Both the position numbers and the translations under genes were made by a program. 64,000 nt of DNA from NCBI GenBank assembly GCA_034401795.1, contig CM067370.1, forward strand, positions 105,069,387-105,133,386. Direction: 5' to 3'. The notes beneath the pieces were generated by a model that was not told the origin of the DNA, ran no database searches, and saw nothing but the letters and a program-made list of their open reading frames with translations. This stretch comes from Chaetoderma sp. LZ-2023a. Its lineage: Eukaryota; Mollusca; Caudofoveata; Chaetodermatida; Chaetodermatidae. Position 1 is the stretch's first letter. Each line of letters opens with the position of its first letter. This document shows positions 1 through 11,920 of the stretch, in pieces.

Positions 1-879
1 CGAGGAAGACACACCCGTGAACACGTCACCCGTTGACGCGTTCACGGGCCTACCAGCCACAGCCTCCCAGCAAGGAGCCGTGGCTGACATGGCAGGCACT
101 CCGGTACCATACGGTTCCGCCGCCACCCCATGAAACACACCAGTCCATGGGGTAGGTCCGCACGGAAAACCCCACGCCTGACCGCCGGACCAGGCGAGTA
201 CCACGCCTGGCCCGGCACACCCGGCACCGTGTCGGCTGGCATCAAACCAACCATCACGGTGCCTGGTACCAGATTGGCCTCAACCACGGGCGGAGCCGCT
301 GCCCTGCGCCAAGCCAGACAGATGGAGGACGGTTCCGTCCAGGACGGAATCGACCTCCATATTCTCCACCCGTGGCATCACAGGCCGCAGCAACCTCTCC
401 TCCTCGTCTTCAGACTCCGAAGAGTCGTCACTAGACGAAGAAACCGTGGAGCCATCCTGGTGGACGGCTCCCATGCCTGACGGACCGGCCACCGCTACTG
501 GACCACCCGGAGGTGGCCGCAGAGAGACAGAACCCGTCAGGCCGGAGCCCGACGGGACTGCCAGGGGGCCGTACGAGACGGCTCCATTGGTGACCAGTCC
601 AGAACCCTGTCCAAGGACAGGGTCCATACCAAGCATGGGGAGAAACTGGCCCCCAACCTTCGGCAGCAGTGACGACACCAGCGTGGGCAGAACGCTATGC
701 AGAAAACCCTGCATAGCCGGACCAAACCACGCCGGCGGTGCCATCTCCGCCACCTCCAGCTGAGGACGTGGAGCGCCCCCACCGGCCGAACCAGACGCTC
801 CACGATTTACCTTCGGACTGCCTCACCCCGCGTCAGACCCAGCCAAATCCTTCTGGGCAAGGAACTTCAACATCATATC
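1..879 (-). pseudogene. GC-rich decayed ORF with acidic cluster, runs off left edge
   Basis: I do not recognise this gene. On the minus strand an open frame can be followed from an ATG pair near 879 to the window edge if TGA stops near 823-825 and at 280-282, and probably a frame change near 280, are tolerated. The best part (753-280, 157 aa) is rich in Gly, Pro and Ser and carries an acidic serine cluster (SSSSDDSSESEDEEE). The stretch is clearly more GC-rich than the DNA to its right. The stops could be CGA-to-TGA changes. The composition would suit the gag-like first ORF of a retroelement, but no zinc knuckle or catalytic motif is visible, so this is only a guess. It could also be part of a host exon. 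Confidence 0.35.
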
Positions 880-1385
880 CGCGGACCACACTGCACACAC
901 ATTACACCTACTATCAAGGTTACATGGAGTACATCTAAAGCAGACATGGTCCTTAAATAGGACCCGTACGAACTTGTGGCACTCATCACATGATGGCGGG
1001 GCTGGCTTGGCCTATAAATAAGCACAAACCTACAATAAGCAAGCGGAACGAGACACGGATGGAAGGCAGACAATTAATTTTCAAATAATTTGACCATAAA
1101 TTAACTGTAACCCTCCCACCCCGCAACGTTATAGCAAAGATCGCATTGATTATGATGACAAGAACGAAGCGGGCATAAATACACCCATAAATTGATCCTC
1201 CAGGATGTATAACGGAACCAGGAATCATATCGCATAGCATTCGGGGTATATTTACCAATCAATATAAATTATACTCCTAATGAAAGCCAAACCGATATGT
1301 GAAGAAACAACAAAATGTAAACAAACTGCTGTAGCACACGGTAAAACCGCAGACCACACATCTATCAAGAATTTTGAAACCACCG
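880..1385. other. Non-coding stretch
   Basis: No coding signal is seen. An isolated TATAAATA lies near 1013-1020 on the plus strand, without any gene that could use it. Confidence 0.4.
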
Positions 1386-2745
1386 ATCATTGCAAACAGA
1401 TCGTGATAACATGCAAAACTTGAACATTCCAAAGTTTTCTGGTACCATTTTTGATACGCAGCACCCAGAACAAGATGCCCGAATTAATGAAAAAAATTTT
1501 CTTCACATAAACATCCGAGCACCACGGGTGTGACATCACCCGCTGGGATCCTATGGAGAATGACGTCAGCCGATATTCATGTTACAAATACCGTAGCAAA
1601 CACCTATTTTCATATCTGCCGATCGCCTGTTGGGGTTAAAGAAGGTGACCATCCGGCATATCTCGTTGTTAACACACATCCCAGATTCTTTGGGCTCAGA
1701 AATTGGAACATGCGACACAACAAAATTTTAGAGACCTAAGTCTTTTAACTATGGAATAATAAGGAAATATACGACCTGGTTATCATCGGCGGTATCCATA
1801 TTATCCAATTATCCTTGCAAGAGAATTACTAGCTATCACAATCACAGACAAAAAGACTTAGTTTATTTCTTAATCTCTCCACTGCAAAAAGCATGTAGCT
1901 CTTGTTGCTATGCAAACAAGAATGAGCTCTATGGTAGACGGGTACTCGGCAGTTGGGAGCCGAGTACCCGGTTCCAAGGAGTCAGTAAAGCTTTCTAAGT
2001 CTATAGTCCTAGAGCCAGCTGTCAAGGCCAGCTGTATATCAGAAGTAACAGAATGGTGAGTATTGATCGAAGGAGAACGTTATTTGCACACAAAACCTGA
2101 CATAATTCTAAAGTTTCTGGTACAAAAACGCACACAGCACCAAGAATATGATGCGCAATTTTATGAAACATTTCCTTCACCATAAAAATCAAAGCAATCA
2201 AATGGGTGTGACGTCACCCCCTCGGATAATACGGAGAACGACGTCAGCTGATTTTAGTGTTAAAAACTGTATAGCCAACATCCAATTTCATATTACTGTC
2301 CGATCGCCGTTGGGATTAAAGGAGGCGATCGTATCTGGCATATTTCGTTGTAACCACACGTCCCAGATTCGGGGTCAGAAATTGGGAAAAGCAACACACA
2401 AAATTTCGGAGTCTTAAGTCTCCATATAGCTAGAGAATAACATGAAAGAATACGACCTGAGTTTCAGTAGCTTCTTCCATGGTAAATCCAATAATTCCAG
2501 CTGCGAAACAGCTAAATTATGCACAAAGAAAACTAAGATTTCTCTCCATGCAAAAAGCATGTATGCTCTTGTTGCTATGCAAACAAGAACGATTGTCTCT
2601 GGCAAACGGGTACCCGGTTGTTGGGAACCAGGCACCCGGTTCCAGGAGCCGGTAAAGCTTACTAAATCTAGATTCCTAGAGCCAGCTACCAGGATAGCTT
2701 GTTATCAATGAGTAATATAATGGTAAGTATTGATCGAAGGAGAAT
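1386..2745. repeat. Diverged tandem duplication, two ~680 bp units
   Basis: Two head-to-tail units are recognisable by eye: about 1386-2075 and 2076-2745. Each ends with GTATTGATCGAAGGAGAA-like sequence (2060 and 2728). Each contains a GTGTGACRTCACCC box followed about 30 bp later by a GACGTCAGC box (1527-1567 and 2206-2248), a block around GATCGCCNGTTGGG, and paired pentamers such as GGGTACYCGG near the end. The short ORFs at 1530-1739 and 2148-2417 are homologous to each other only because the DNA is duplicated. Divergence is considerable, so the duplication is old. I see no protein family in it. Confidence 0.75.
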
Positions 2746-3036
2746 GACTGGCTCGTCTCACTGGTAAATCTTCAAAAATAGTTTTCATTTGGCTTAAAAA
2801 TGTACATTTACTAGAGACAAATTTAATTTTCTTGACAAATCTTGAGCAATAACCCATTAATGGTCAAGCCGACAAAAAACCAGCTTCTGCTGTGGTCTTG
2901 AGAAATGTCCATTGGCAGATTAAGATTTTTTTTTTTTTAATTTACCAGTGGAAGGACTGGCTTCATAACCGAGCCAGTCATTTCATCAGTAAATTTTCAA
3001 AGAAATTCTCTTGGGCGCCAAAAAGAATAGTTTTAA
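2745..3036 (-). repeat. Palindromic repeat P1, two partial copies
   Basis: The core is an imperfect palindrome of the form GGAMTGGCT(C)...GAGCCAGTCATT, flanked by TTTACCAGTGG-like and TCAGTAAATTTTCAAA-like arms. A half copy lies at 2745-2865 and a fuller one at 2864-3036. Orientation, judged from the arm carrying GTGGTCTTGAGAAATGTCC, is opposite to the copies inside LINE A. Confidence 0.6.
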
Positions 3037-3437
3037 TGAGAAAATTGAAATTAGATTGATCAAATTTGACCATTAAATGGTAATACTAAATCTATAACCA
3101 TGTAAAAGTATGGAAATATTTGAAGAGCATTTTCATTATGATGCTGACTGAATTTAATATTGGTATAGAATAAATCTGTAAAGTTGTATTGAACCGGATA
3201 ATAAGCTCTTGATGAAGTGTCCATTTAAAAACTTTCTTCCAATCCTTGGTGCACACCGGATGCCATTTGGATCATTATGTCGAGCCATCCAGTTCTTTGC
3301 GCAGACAGTGACAAAAAAATTAATTAAGATTGACTTTTTGTATTTGTAACATTGTGTATATCATTCTCTTTTTAAGCTGTTAACACCAAAACATTCCCTT
3401 ATTAGGGCTTTGTCGGTCATGCACAGTTGCCAGGTCT
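3037..3437. other. AT-rich non-coding
   Basis: Nothing recognisable was seen between two palindromic repeats. Confidence 0.4.
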
Positions 3438-3636
3438 TAACCCTTTAACACTCAAGTCGGCCAAAAACAGCTTCTGTAGTGGTCTTGGGAAATGTCCATT
3501 TGCAAACCAAGAGAATATTTTGGAAAATTTAAGACTGGAATGACTGGTCATTCCAGTCATAAATTTTCAAAAATAGTCTTCTCTTGGTCTGCAAATGGAC
3601 ATTTCTTGAACAAATTTGGGGTTACGGGGTTAAGCA
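3438..3636 (-). repeat. Palindromic repeat P1, near-complete copy
   Basis: This copy is about 200 bp long and bounded by TTAACCCTTTAA on the left and GGGGTTAAG on the right. The arms read CTTGGGAAATGTCCATTTGC and, inverted, GCAAATGGACATTTCTTG. The centre is GACTGGAATGACTGGTCATTCCAGTC. It would fold into one long hairpin and is a good type copy for the family. No TSD could be assigned with confidence. Confidence 0.7.
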
Positions 3637-5164
3637 ACGTCCAAAATTACTGACAATTTGACCCATGCCGACCTAAGTATTACTCAACTGATTTGTATAT
3701 AAAATTAATAATATAGATAATATAGGTATATAAAATTTCAGACACTACTATGACTGTGTAGAAAGTTGTCCTTTCATAACCTACCCCAAAATGGTGATAA
3801 AAATGTGCAAAATTATGCACTATGGGATGGTGTGGAACAACTTGGTTTGTCGAACTTATGGGTACACAAATATGAGTACCAGTACCACCATAGCTGTAAC
3901 CTTGAATGTGTATACTACAACATGGCACTATCAAAACTTTGTTTGATGTACTTCAGGTGGACTAAAATCAATGATGACTGATGAAACAACTGATCAATCA
4001 AATGTCACGTTTTCTGACGCATACTACACTAGCTCCCTTCCAACCAACTTGCTTAAAATCGGCCCAACGGTTAATGAAAGGTAGTAGTAGTTTAACTCAT
4101 TTCCTGAACATTTTCGGAAATCCAAGATGGCCACCGAAAACATTAATGAGAGAGAGAACATAATACTGCAGAAATTTTCCAGCCTAAGACCTACGTGGTG
4201 GGAACTTACCGTAATTCTATGGACAAAACCTACATGTATGTACATCGTTCCCACAATTACAGATTGTGATAAGCGTGAAACGTCCAAATATGCATTTATT
4301 ATTCGTGCCCAAATAAAGTATATGTGCGACACTGTGGGTTATATTTCTGTAAGAGAGAGGCAAACAGTGATTTACAGCATATGTTTATAATAATACCTCC
4401 AGTAAGTGAGTTAGCCACACCTTTCTTCAATCTGTCACTGCTGTCATAAACTGTGAAATCTGTAAATAGTCAATGAGATCTGATAATTACAATTCCTCTT
4501 TTCAATCTATTCTATTCATTTCCATCATGAAACATCCAGACCCATGGGAAATAAATATGGAACTGTCTAAATGGTAGACTTGTGCGATTATTTCTTGTAA
4601 TGATCATGATCGATTATTTGAGAATAATCGTGATTACTCGATTAATCAGCTTGGGTACAAATTACCCAGATGTAACATCAAAAGCATATCAGTGATGAAG
4701 GTTCTAATGGTGATTAGAAATGTCGCATTTGTAGTGGTTATTTTTCTGCAAAAATAATTTTGCGGAAAATTTTCTATTTTTCCAGAAAGTTTTCCTAAAA
4801 TTGGAAAAATATGTGTATATTTTGACCCATAAAATGTGTGTGCGTGCGTGTGTGTGTGTGTGTGGCACTGTGGTCTGTGGATGTGTCAGTGTATTGGTGT
4901 GTGGGTAAGTTGGTGGGTGGGTGGGTGCAGGCACTGCAGGGCTGTCTGATTGTTTGTTTGACAGACTGCCTGCTAATTTTTACCAATTTCAGTTTAAGAA
5001 CAAAAAAATGGGTATTTTTAAACTAATTATTTTGAAAGTTTAATGACTAAAGCAACTGTCACATTACATGTCCTTTAAACCAGCTGATTTACATGTGACT
5101 AACTGAAGTGCGTAAGTTTCATATATAGCTCAACAGTTCATTTTGGTCATTACAGGCCTATTTT
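3637..5164. other. AT-rich non-coding with TG microsatellite
   Basis: There is no coding signal. A (TG)n/(TGCG) tract lies at about 4836-4866 and explains the Cys/Val and Pro/His-rich ORFs that cross it. The segment around 4590-4650 contains several overlapping inverted repeats built on GATTATT/AATAATC. Confidence 0.5.
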
Positions 5165-6715
5165 GGTGTCTATCAGAACTTGAAGCAACTACAGACCCAT
5201 CAGTCTAACTTGCTCACTTTGCAAACTTTTAGAACCAATTGTAATAATACAATAATGAAACACATGGAAACAAACAACCGTTTCAACAGCTGCCAACATG
5301 GCTTCAGACATAACAGATCATGCAAAACACACTTACTGGAGTACATGGAAACCATAGTACCCAATCTAGATGAAAACAACCCTATAGAGGCAATATACTT
5401 AAGATTTTTCCAAAGCCTTCGATACAGTACCACATAAAAGACTTCTAAAGAAAATGAGAATGTATGGTCTAGGAGAGCAATTAATTAACTGGACTGAATC
5501 ATTTCTAACTGAAAGAAAACAGTGTGCAAAGATCAACGAAGCAACATCCGACTGGACAGCCGTCACTAGTGGCCACAAGGCAGTGTTTTGGGACCTACAC
5601 TTTTCCTTTTGTACATAAACGATCTACCCGATTCCGTAACCTGCCCTTGTAAGATCTTTGCAGATGATACAAAACTGTTTGGTAACCCTAACACCGTAAA
5701 CCTTCAAGACAATATAGATAATGTATGTAATTGGTCTCAGATTTGGCAGCTACACTTTAATAGACAAAACACATGTAATACACATTGATTCAAATAATCC
5801 TAGGACCCAGTATTACATGACAGACACTACATGCCAGTGAAAAAGATCTTGGCGTACACATAGATGAAACCCTCTCCTTCGATACCCATATAAATGCAAC
5901 TGTATCAAAGGCTAACAGCATAGTTGGTCTAATTAACAAAACTTTCAATTACATAGATGAAAACACGCTTACCCTGTTATTCAAATCACTAGTCCGACCA
6001 AATTTTGGAATACTGTAACTGCATAGCTCATTTTAAAAGACAATCTTGTATAATCAAAAGGGTCCAGCGCAGAGCCACTAAACTTGTTCCCCATTTGAGA
6101 AACTACTGCTACACAGACACGTTAAGGCTTTGAACCTCATGTCACTAAAATACATAAGGCTTAGAGGAGACTTAATCGAAACATACAAATTTATCCATGA
6201 TTACATTGACACAAACATATTCTTTGACCGATCAAGTAACACACGTACTAGAGGTCACACATTAAAGCTCTAAACGCAGCAGAAAAGAAATTTGTAAGCA
6301 TTTTTTCCCAAACCGAATTATTAACACATGGAACTCACTCCCTTCAGTTGTGATCGAGCCACCCATGCTCTGCATGTTTAAATAAAAACTAGATATGCAC
6401 GTAAATGACATAATATACATAATCAACTAATAGATATATAATAATAAAACAATCTAGAAATATACCCAAATGCTACGCGCAGAAGGGTGTAACCATGAGC
6501 GTAGGTGCCACACTGCAGCTGACGCGGGGATAACCTATCTGCGCCACAGCACCTCCCAAAGTCAACCAGGGTCCTGAATAATGCCAATGAATAATGCCAA
6601 CCAAACAAATAAACAATTGTAACTAAACAAAGTACAAGCACTAGTAATACAATACCAACACAGCTCCAGAGGCAATAACGAGCAAAGGGCTTATGCCTTG
6701 TAAAATGATGATAGA
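5165..6715 (+). pseudogene. CR1-type LINE, 5'-truncated RT fragment, decayed
   Basis: The reverse transcriptase part of a non-LTR retrotransposon. Recognisable in order and spread over several frames are YRPISLT, a QHGFRHNRSCKT block, a damaged AFDTVPHKRLL block (about 5410-5450), a GSVLGPTLFLLYINDLPDS block (about 5582-5638), [11 protein letters not shown] (5658-5690, catalytic DD kept) and the C-terminal LVRP..LEYCN and RVQRRATKL blocks. At least five frameshifts or stops separate them. The tail (6480-6715) has CACACTGCAGCTG and an AAAATGATGATAG end, matching the 3' end of LINE G, so both belong to one family. It is an inactive relic, 5'-truncated as is usual for LINEs. Confidence 0.85.
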
Positions 6716-7527
6716 CCGTAAATGTAAATGGAAGTTATTTACAAATTTCTTCTCTTACAGACTTACAATTTAGTCACACAAAAAGTAGCAATATTGTAAA
6801 AGAAATCTGGCATTATCATCAATCTCTGCTCCTACGAGGCTTTTTCCATAGATAGGCCTAGTCAGAATGGTCTTGGTGTCTTGCTTACCTAATTAGGGGT
6901 AGCCTATTGCGCAATAACTACTTTAAATTAATCTTAATTAGATTATCATTATTTATTAGACTAGTCATTTGGTGCGATTAAAATGTGATTCAAGTCCAAT
7001 TTGTTGACCTCCCATGACTGGACATGATTATCTCATTCACAAATCTAAGATAAAGCATTTCTCCTAGCTCAAGTTAAATGTGTAAGGATCAGAGAACGAT
7101 GTCATTTGTTTGGAGATCTAAGGAATGAAAACGTTGTTGTCTCTGGAAGTGGAATGACACCGTCAATTTACCGGGAAGCAATCATTGAATTCGCGAATGA
7201 CTGTTTCAAATACCGTTTTCAGCCGCAAATCTAGTTGTTTCACGCCGCTTTCCACCTCCACCTCCTCGCGAGCCCTTGGGCATGTCCACACTACCCGCTC
7301 CGTTTCTTGGTGTGCCATTGTATGCATAATTCTAAATAAAATAAGGGGAGGAATAAGATAAATATATCTGGTGGTTTCGCCGCCATGTTAATGACGACAT
7401 TGTCATTCGAATAGAAGTCTATAGTAACTTTCTCAGTTCGAGATTTTTTTTCTGTCAGTTCGAGATACATTTCACATAATCGCGATTTTGTGGTTGCATG
7501 AAGAGACACTAGCGTAAAGGAGGAGAC
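6716..7527. other. Non-coding
   Basis: No domain was recognised. The minus-strand ORF at 7291-7509 has no family resemblance I can name. Confidence 0.4.
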
Positions 7528-7848
7528 TCCTGATTTTCATAAACCATATGAGGATCCGCTACTAAAATTACTTGAGCAAACAGCAACTGGTCTACATATA
7601 GGGTCAATATATATGGGCTCAATAACACCATGCGATGATAAGACAGTCCTAGATACATCCCCAGATGGGTTACAGGTGGGACTGAATGCTGCAACAATGC
7701 ATGCAAATAAAGAACGGTATGTTAATAGCATTGCCAAAAGCGAAGTGATGGTTTTCAATCAAGGAAAAGAAACAGAATATGAGTGGACACCAAACGAAGA
7801 AAAGATGGACGTGGTAAAGGAATATAAACATCTGGGACTAATAAGAAC
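7528..7848 (+). pseudogene. LINE F, left half (RT palm-thumb fragment)
   Basis: The frame from about 7534 reads as reverse transcriptase of the same lineage as LINE N. It has a DPLLKLLEQTATGLHIGS block, the catalytic region decayed to PCDD (where N has CADD), DGLQVGLNAA, KSEVMVFN and finally YKHLGLIR, where homology stops abruptly at about 7848. The next residues expected from N (a Lys-rich stretch, then AYSLMGAG) appear 12.5 kb away at 20352. The copy is therefore split by an insertion. It is 5'-truncated at about 7528. Confidence 0.75.
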
Positions 7849-8463
7849 TTCACTACTCTTCTTAAGACAGCGGGAGTGATGGAAGAAATCAAGCAAGATG
7901 TATACAGTGGTATCACCATGGATATCAAATCCACAAAAGATGACATTGATAACATGAAATTGGCGCTCCAATCACTACGACAGGCTAATGAGCATCTAGC
8001 CCTGGAGCTGGATGCCCATCAACAGTACACCCGCAGAACATGTCTGCTGCTACATGGCGTCCCAGAAAAAGCGAATGAGAGCACCGATGAGCTTGTTATA
8101 CAAACAGTCAATGAAAAGCTTCACGCCCATGGTGTTAAACTGAGCAGCACAGACATCTGCAGAAGTCACAGACTCGGAAGAAAAAGTCTCACACAGACTA
8201 CAACCGCACGCCACCGACCAATTATCTTTAGCCTCACTACATACAACAAGAAAAATGAAATCTTCACCCGTAAAAAGTTTCTAAAGAACACTGGAATCAC
8301 GTTAACAGAAAGCCTGACACCAGCAAGGTTCCAACTACTTAAGGATGTTCAACGACATCAATCTGTTGAAAATGCTTGGACAATCGATGGAAGAGTGACA
8401 TGCCTACTCAGATCTGGTAGAAAAATACCAATCATGTCACCAAATGATCTATCCAAACTCTAG
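7849..8463 (+). CDS. LINE A ORF1 protein, L1-ORF1p-like, 5'-truncated
   Basis: RNA-binding chaperone type ORF1. A predicted helical/coiled-coil segment (about residues 10-65, heptad-like, ending LELDAHQQYTRR) is followed by the hallmark CLLLHGVPE strand and an RRM-like core: DICRSHRLGR, RPIIFSLTTY, FTRKKFLKNTG, ITLTESLTPARFQLL, and a C-terminal domain with NAWTIDGRV. This order matches the Transposase_22/L1 ORF1 fold found in several LINE clades. The frame is open from before the junction at 7849, so the true start is lost. A GTG at 7876 is not a credible start. LINE B has a homologous ORF1 (36809-37271). In L1-like elements this protein coats the element RNA; the role here is inferred. Confidence 0.75.
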   Translation, partial: FTTLLKTAGVMEEIKQDVYSGITMDIKSTKDDIDNMKLALQSLRQANEHLALELDAHQQYTRRTCLLLHGVPEKANESTDELVIQTVNEKLHAHGVKLSSTDICRSHRLGRKSLTQTTTARHRPIIFSLTTYNKKNEIFTRKKFLKNTGITLTESLTPARFQLLKDVQRHQSVENAWTIDGRVTCLLRSGRKIPIMSPNDLSKL

Positions 8464-11400
8464 CTTTTTGAATTCTTTCTTAATGTTACATAATATCATG
8501 ACTATGTATTTCCAAATGTGTATAAATAGTATGCACAGATGCACATTTATTTGACCATATAACGGCTAATCTGCTCAAGAAAAAACAAAATATTCTGAAT
8601 GCCCATTTGTAGGCCAACAGACTATTTTTCACGGTTTACCACTGGAATGAAGGGCTCAGCCTATCGAGCCAGTCATTCCATTGTTAAAATTTAAAAAATG
8701 TCATTCTCTTGGTCTGGAGAAAAAAAAAAAAAAAATGGAAGTTCTTCAAGGCCACTGCATAGGTTGTCTTGCCGTGAAATTATATGTATATAACACTCTA
8801 ATCTTTCATATTATTATTTTACAGAGGATGAAAGCACCTGAACCCATCTAGAACAGTTGGCAAAATTGTGACACCAGGCAAATCGTCAACACGGTAATAT
8901 ATAGTACACAAACCACTATGTGTTATCTGTTGTCTGTCTGCTTTGGTGAGTGGTGCTGTACATACTATCAAATTGTATGTGCTAAAAGTAGTCCAAATGT
9001 CTAATTGTCTGTCCTCCCGATTACCTAAGTACAGGGAGTAATAATAATGTTTATATGCCTGAAACCGATACCCAACACTTTCAACGATGAACTCCCCATA
9101 TATATCTCAATTTCAACGTTTAAATTTGTCTGGAAGCCATTGCTGTCTTAAGGAAGCAATGATTCCCAGTCAGGTTGATTTCAAAAGACAACAGTATACG
9201 TTCGATATCACAAAGATTCGACTTTTTCTGGAACTTCTCAAGGAAGGGGTTAAGCTGTTCTAGCTTCAGTGACTTAAATGATTGTTGCCTGAATATCCAC
9301 AAATGTAATTACGATCCCAATCCCTATAGATACGCTTGTCTAACCCATGATCTGAATACTCGTCATATGGTTATGTAAATGCTCACCTCTACCTATATAT
9401 GTCGCCTCGCTTTACTTGTGATCTATCAAACTCCAACAATAGTTTTTCTCTTACTGTTGGACAATATCAAGACTATGTGTTTTCAAATGTGTATAAATAG
9501 TATGTATAGATGCACATATATCTATTTAACCCTAATCTGGTCAATAAAATCAAAATATCCTAAATGCCCTTGGCAAGCCAAGATAAGATTATTTTTCAGG
9601 GTTTACCACTGGAATGAAAGGCTCGACTACTGAGCCAGTCATTCCAGTGTTAAAATCTCAAAGATGCTACTCTCTTGGTCTGGGAAAAATGTAGGTTCCC
9701 CAAGGCTACCGAAGAAGCCGGCCTGCCGTGTAAGGATTAAATGTAAATAATATACAACAAATTTTCTCTTACTGTTGGACAGTATCAAGACTATGTGTTT
9801 CCAAATATGTATAAAGAGTATGTATAGACGCACATATATCTATTTAACCCTGTAATCTGGTCAACAAAATCAAAATATCCTGAGTGCCCTTTGCAAGCCA
9901 AGAGAAGATTATTTTTTCCAGGGTTTACCACTTGAATGAAGGGCTCCGCTATCGAGTCAGTCATTCCAGTGTTAAAATTTCAAAAAATGGCATTCTCGTG
10001 GTCTGGAAAAAATGGAAGTTCCTCAAGGCCACAGCAGAGGCTGGCCTGCCGCGAAAGGGTTAAATGTATATAATCTAATTTTTCATATTATTATTTTACA
10101 GATGATGATAACACTTGAAGCCACACAGAATAGTTTGCAAATTGTGACACCAGGCAAATCTTCAACACGGTAATATATAGTACACAAACCACTATGTGTT
10201 ATCTGTTGTCTGTCTGCTTTGGTAAGTGGTGTTGTACATACTGTATGTGCTAAATGTAGTCCAAATGTATATTTGTCTGTCCTACCGATTACCTAAGTAT
10301 GTGAATTAACAATAATGTTTAAATGCCTGAAACCATTACCCAACACTTTCACCAATGAACTACCCATATATCTCAGTTTCAACGTCACCACTTCGGAAAA
10401 CTGCTGAATATTATCAGTTAAATCTGTCTGGAAACCGTTGCAGTCTTAGGCAGCAATGGTTCCCAGTCAGGATGATCTCAAAAGACACAACAGTATACGC
10501 CCGATAACACAAAGATTTTACTTTTTCTGAAACTTCTCAATGAAATGGTTAAGCTGTTCTAGCTTCAATGACCCAAATGATTGTTACCTGAATATCCATA
10601 AATGAACTTACATTCCCAATGCCTATATGCTTGTCTAACTCGTGATTTGAATACTTGTCAAACTCCGAAGATACATGTCACCTGGCCTTACCTTCGCTCA
10701 TATCTGCCCATGACGTAACTGACATAATGTATGGTTGTATAAATGCTCACCGCTACCCATATATGTCGCCTCGCTTTACTTGTGATCTATCAAACTCCAA
10801 CAATAGATCTTCTCTTACTGCTAGACAATATCATGACTATGTGTTTCCAAGTGTGTATAAATGGTATGTATGGATGCATATGTATTTGTTTAACCCTGTA
10901 ATGGCTAATCTGGTCAAGAAAATAAAAATATCCTGAATGCCCTTTGCAAGCCAAGAGATTATTTTCCCCAGGGTGTACCACTTGAATGAAGGGCTCCGCT
11001 ATCGAGTCAGTCATTCTAGTGTTAAAATTTCAAAAATGGCATTCTCTTGGTCTGGAAAGAATGGAAGTTCCTCAAGGCCACTGCAGAGGCTGGCCTGCCG
11101 TGAAATGGTTAAATGTATGTAATGTTCTAATCTTTCATATTATTATTCTACAGCTGATGATATCACTTGAATCCACATAGAATAGTTGGCAAACTGTGAC
11201 ACCAAGCAAATCCTCAACACGGTAATATATAGTACACAAACCACTATGTGTTATCTGTTGTCTGTCTGTTTTGGTAAGTGGTGTTGTACATACTGTTATA
11301 TTGTATGTGCTAAATGTAGTCCAAATGTACATCTGTCTGTTCTACCAATTACCTAAGTAGGTGAAGTAACAAGGTGAACTCCCAATATATCTCATTCTCA

Positions 11401-11920
11401 ATGTCACCACTTTGTCTTAGGCAGCAATGGTTCCCAGTCAGGTTGACTTCAAAAGACACAACAGTATACGTTCGATATCACAAAGATTCTACTTTCTTTG
11501 AAACCTCTCAATGTAAGGGCTAAGATGTTCTATCTTCAATGACTTAAATGATTGTTACGTGAGTATCCATAAATGTAGCTACGATCCCAATGCCCATAGG
11601 CTTGTCTAACCTGTGATCTGAATACTCGTCACTCTCCGAAAATACATGTCACCTGGCCTTACCTTCGCTCATATCTGTCCATGGCCTAACTGCCATAACT
11701 TATGGTTACATAAATGCTCACCGCTACCCATATATGTCGCCTCGCTTTACTTGTGATCTATCAAACTCCAACAATAGATCTTCTCTTACTGTCAGACAAT
11801 ATCATAACTATGTCCATCTAATCCATTAACATTTTATATAATCTCATTTTATTAGATAAACACTATCTCTCCATCACAGTAGCCAGCAATAGCCTTTAGC
11901 CACCCCATTTTTTGCTGTCC
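8464..11920 (+). repeat. LINE A inter-ORF tandem array (~1 kb units)
   Basis: Head-to-tail units are anchored on a CAATATCATGACTATGTGTT-like sequence at about 8488, 9461, 9780, 10826 and (last, cut off) 11804. The units are therefore about 970, 320, 1045 and 980 bp, the second one internally deleted. Full units contain, in order: a P1 palindrome (8555-8775, 9848-10065, 10892-11113; also 9530-9745 in the short unit); a TTATTATTYTACAG pyrimidine tract; a block of about 120 bp with GACACCAGGCAAATC...CAACACGGTAATATATAG; a TTTGGTRAGTGGT site; and a second palindrome P2 (GGAARCCRTTGC...GCAATGRTTCCCAGTC). No ORF of note is present. In a bicistronic LINE this position would be between the two cistrons. 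Confidence 0.8.

Noticed and set aside
4704..5026. Cys/Val- and Pro/Thr/His-rich small ORFs
   Set aside because: They cross a (TG)n tract; no conserved domain and no support for coding.
8464..11920. CRISPR-like array
   Set aside because: Units are about 1 kb, imperfect and in eukaryotic LINE context; there are no short spacer-repeat units.
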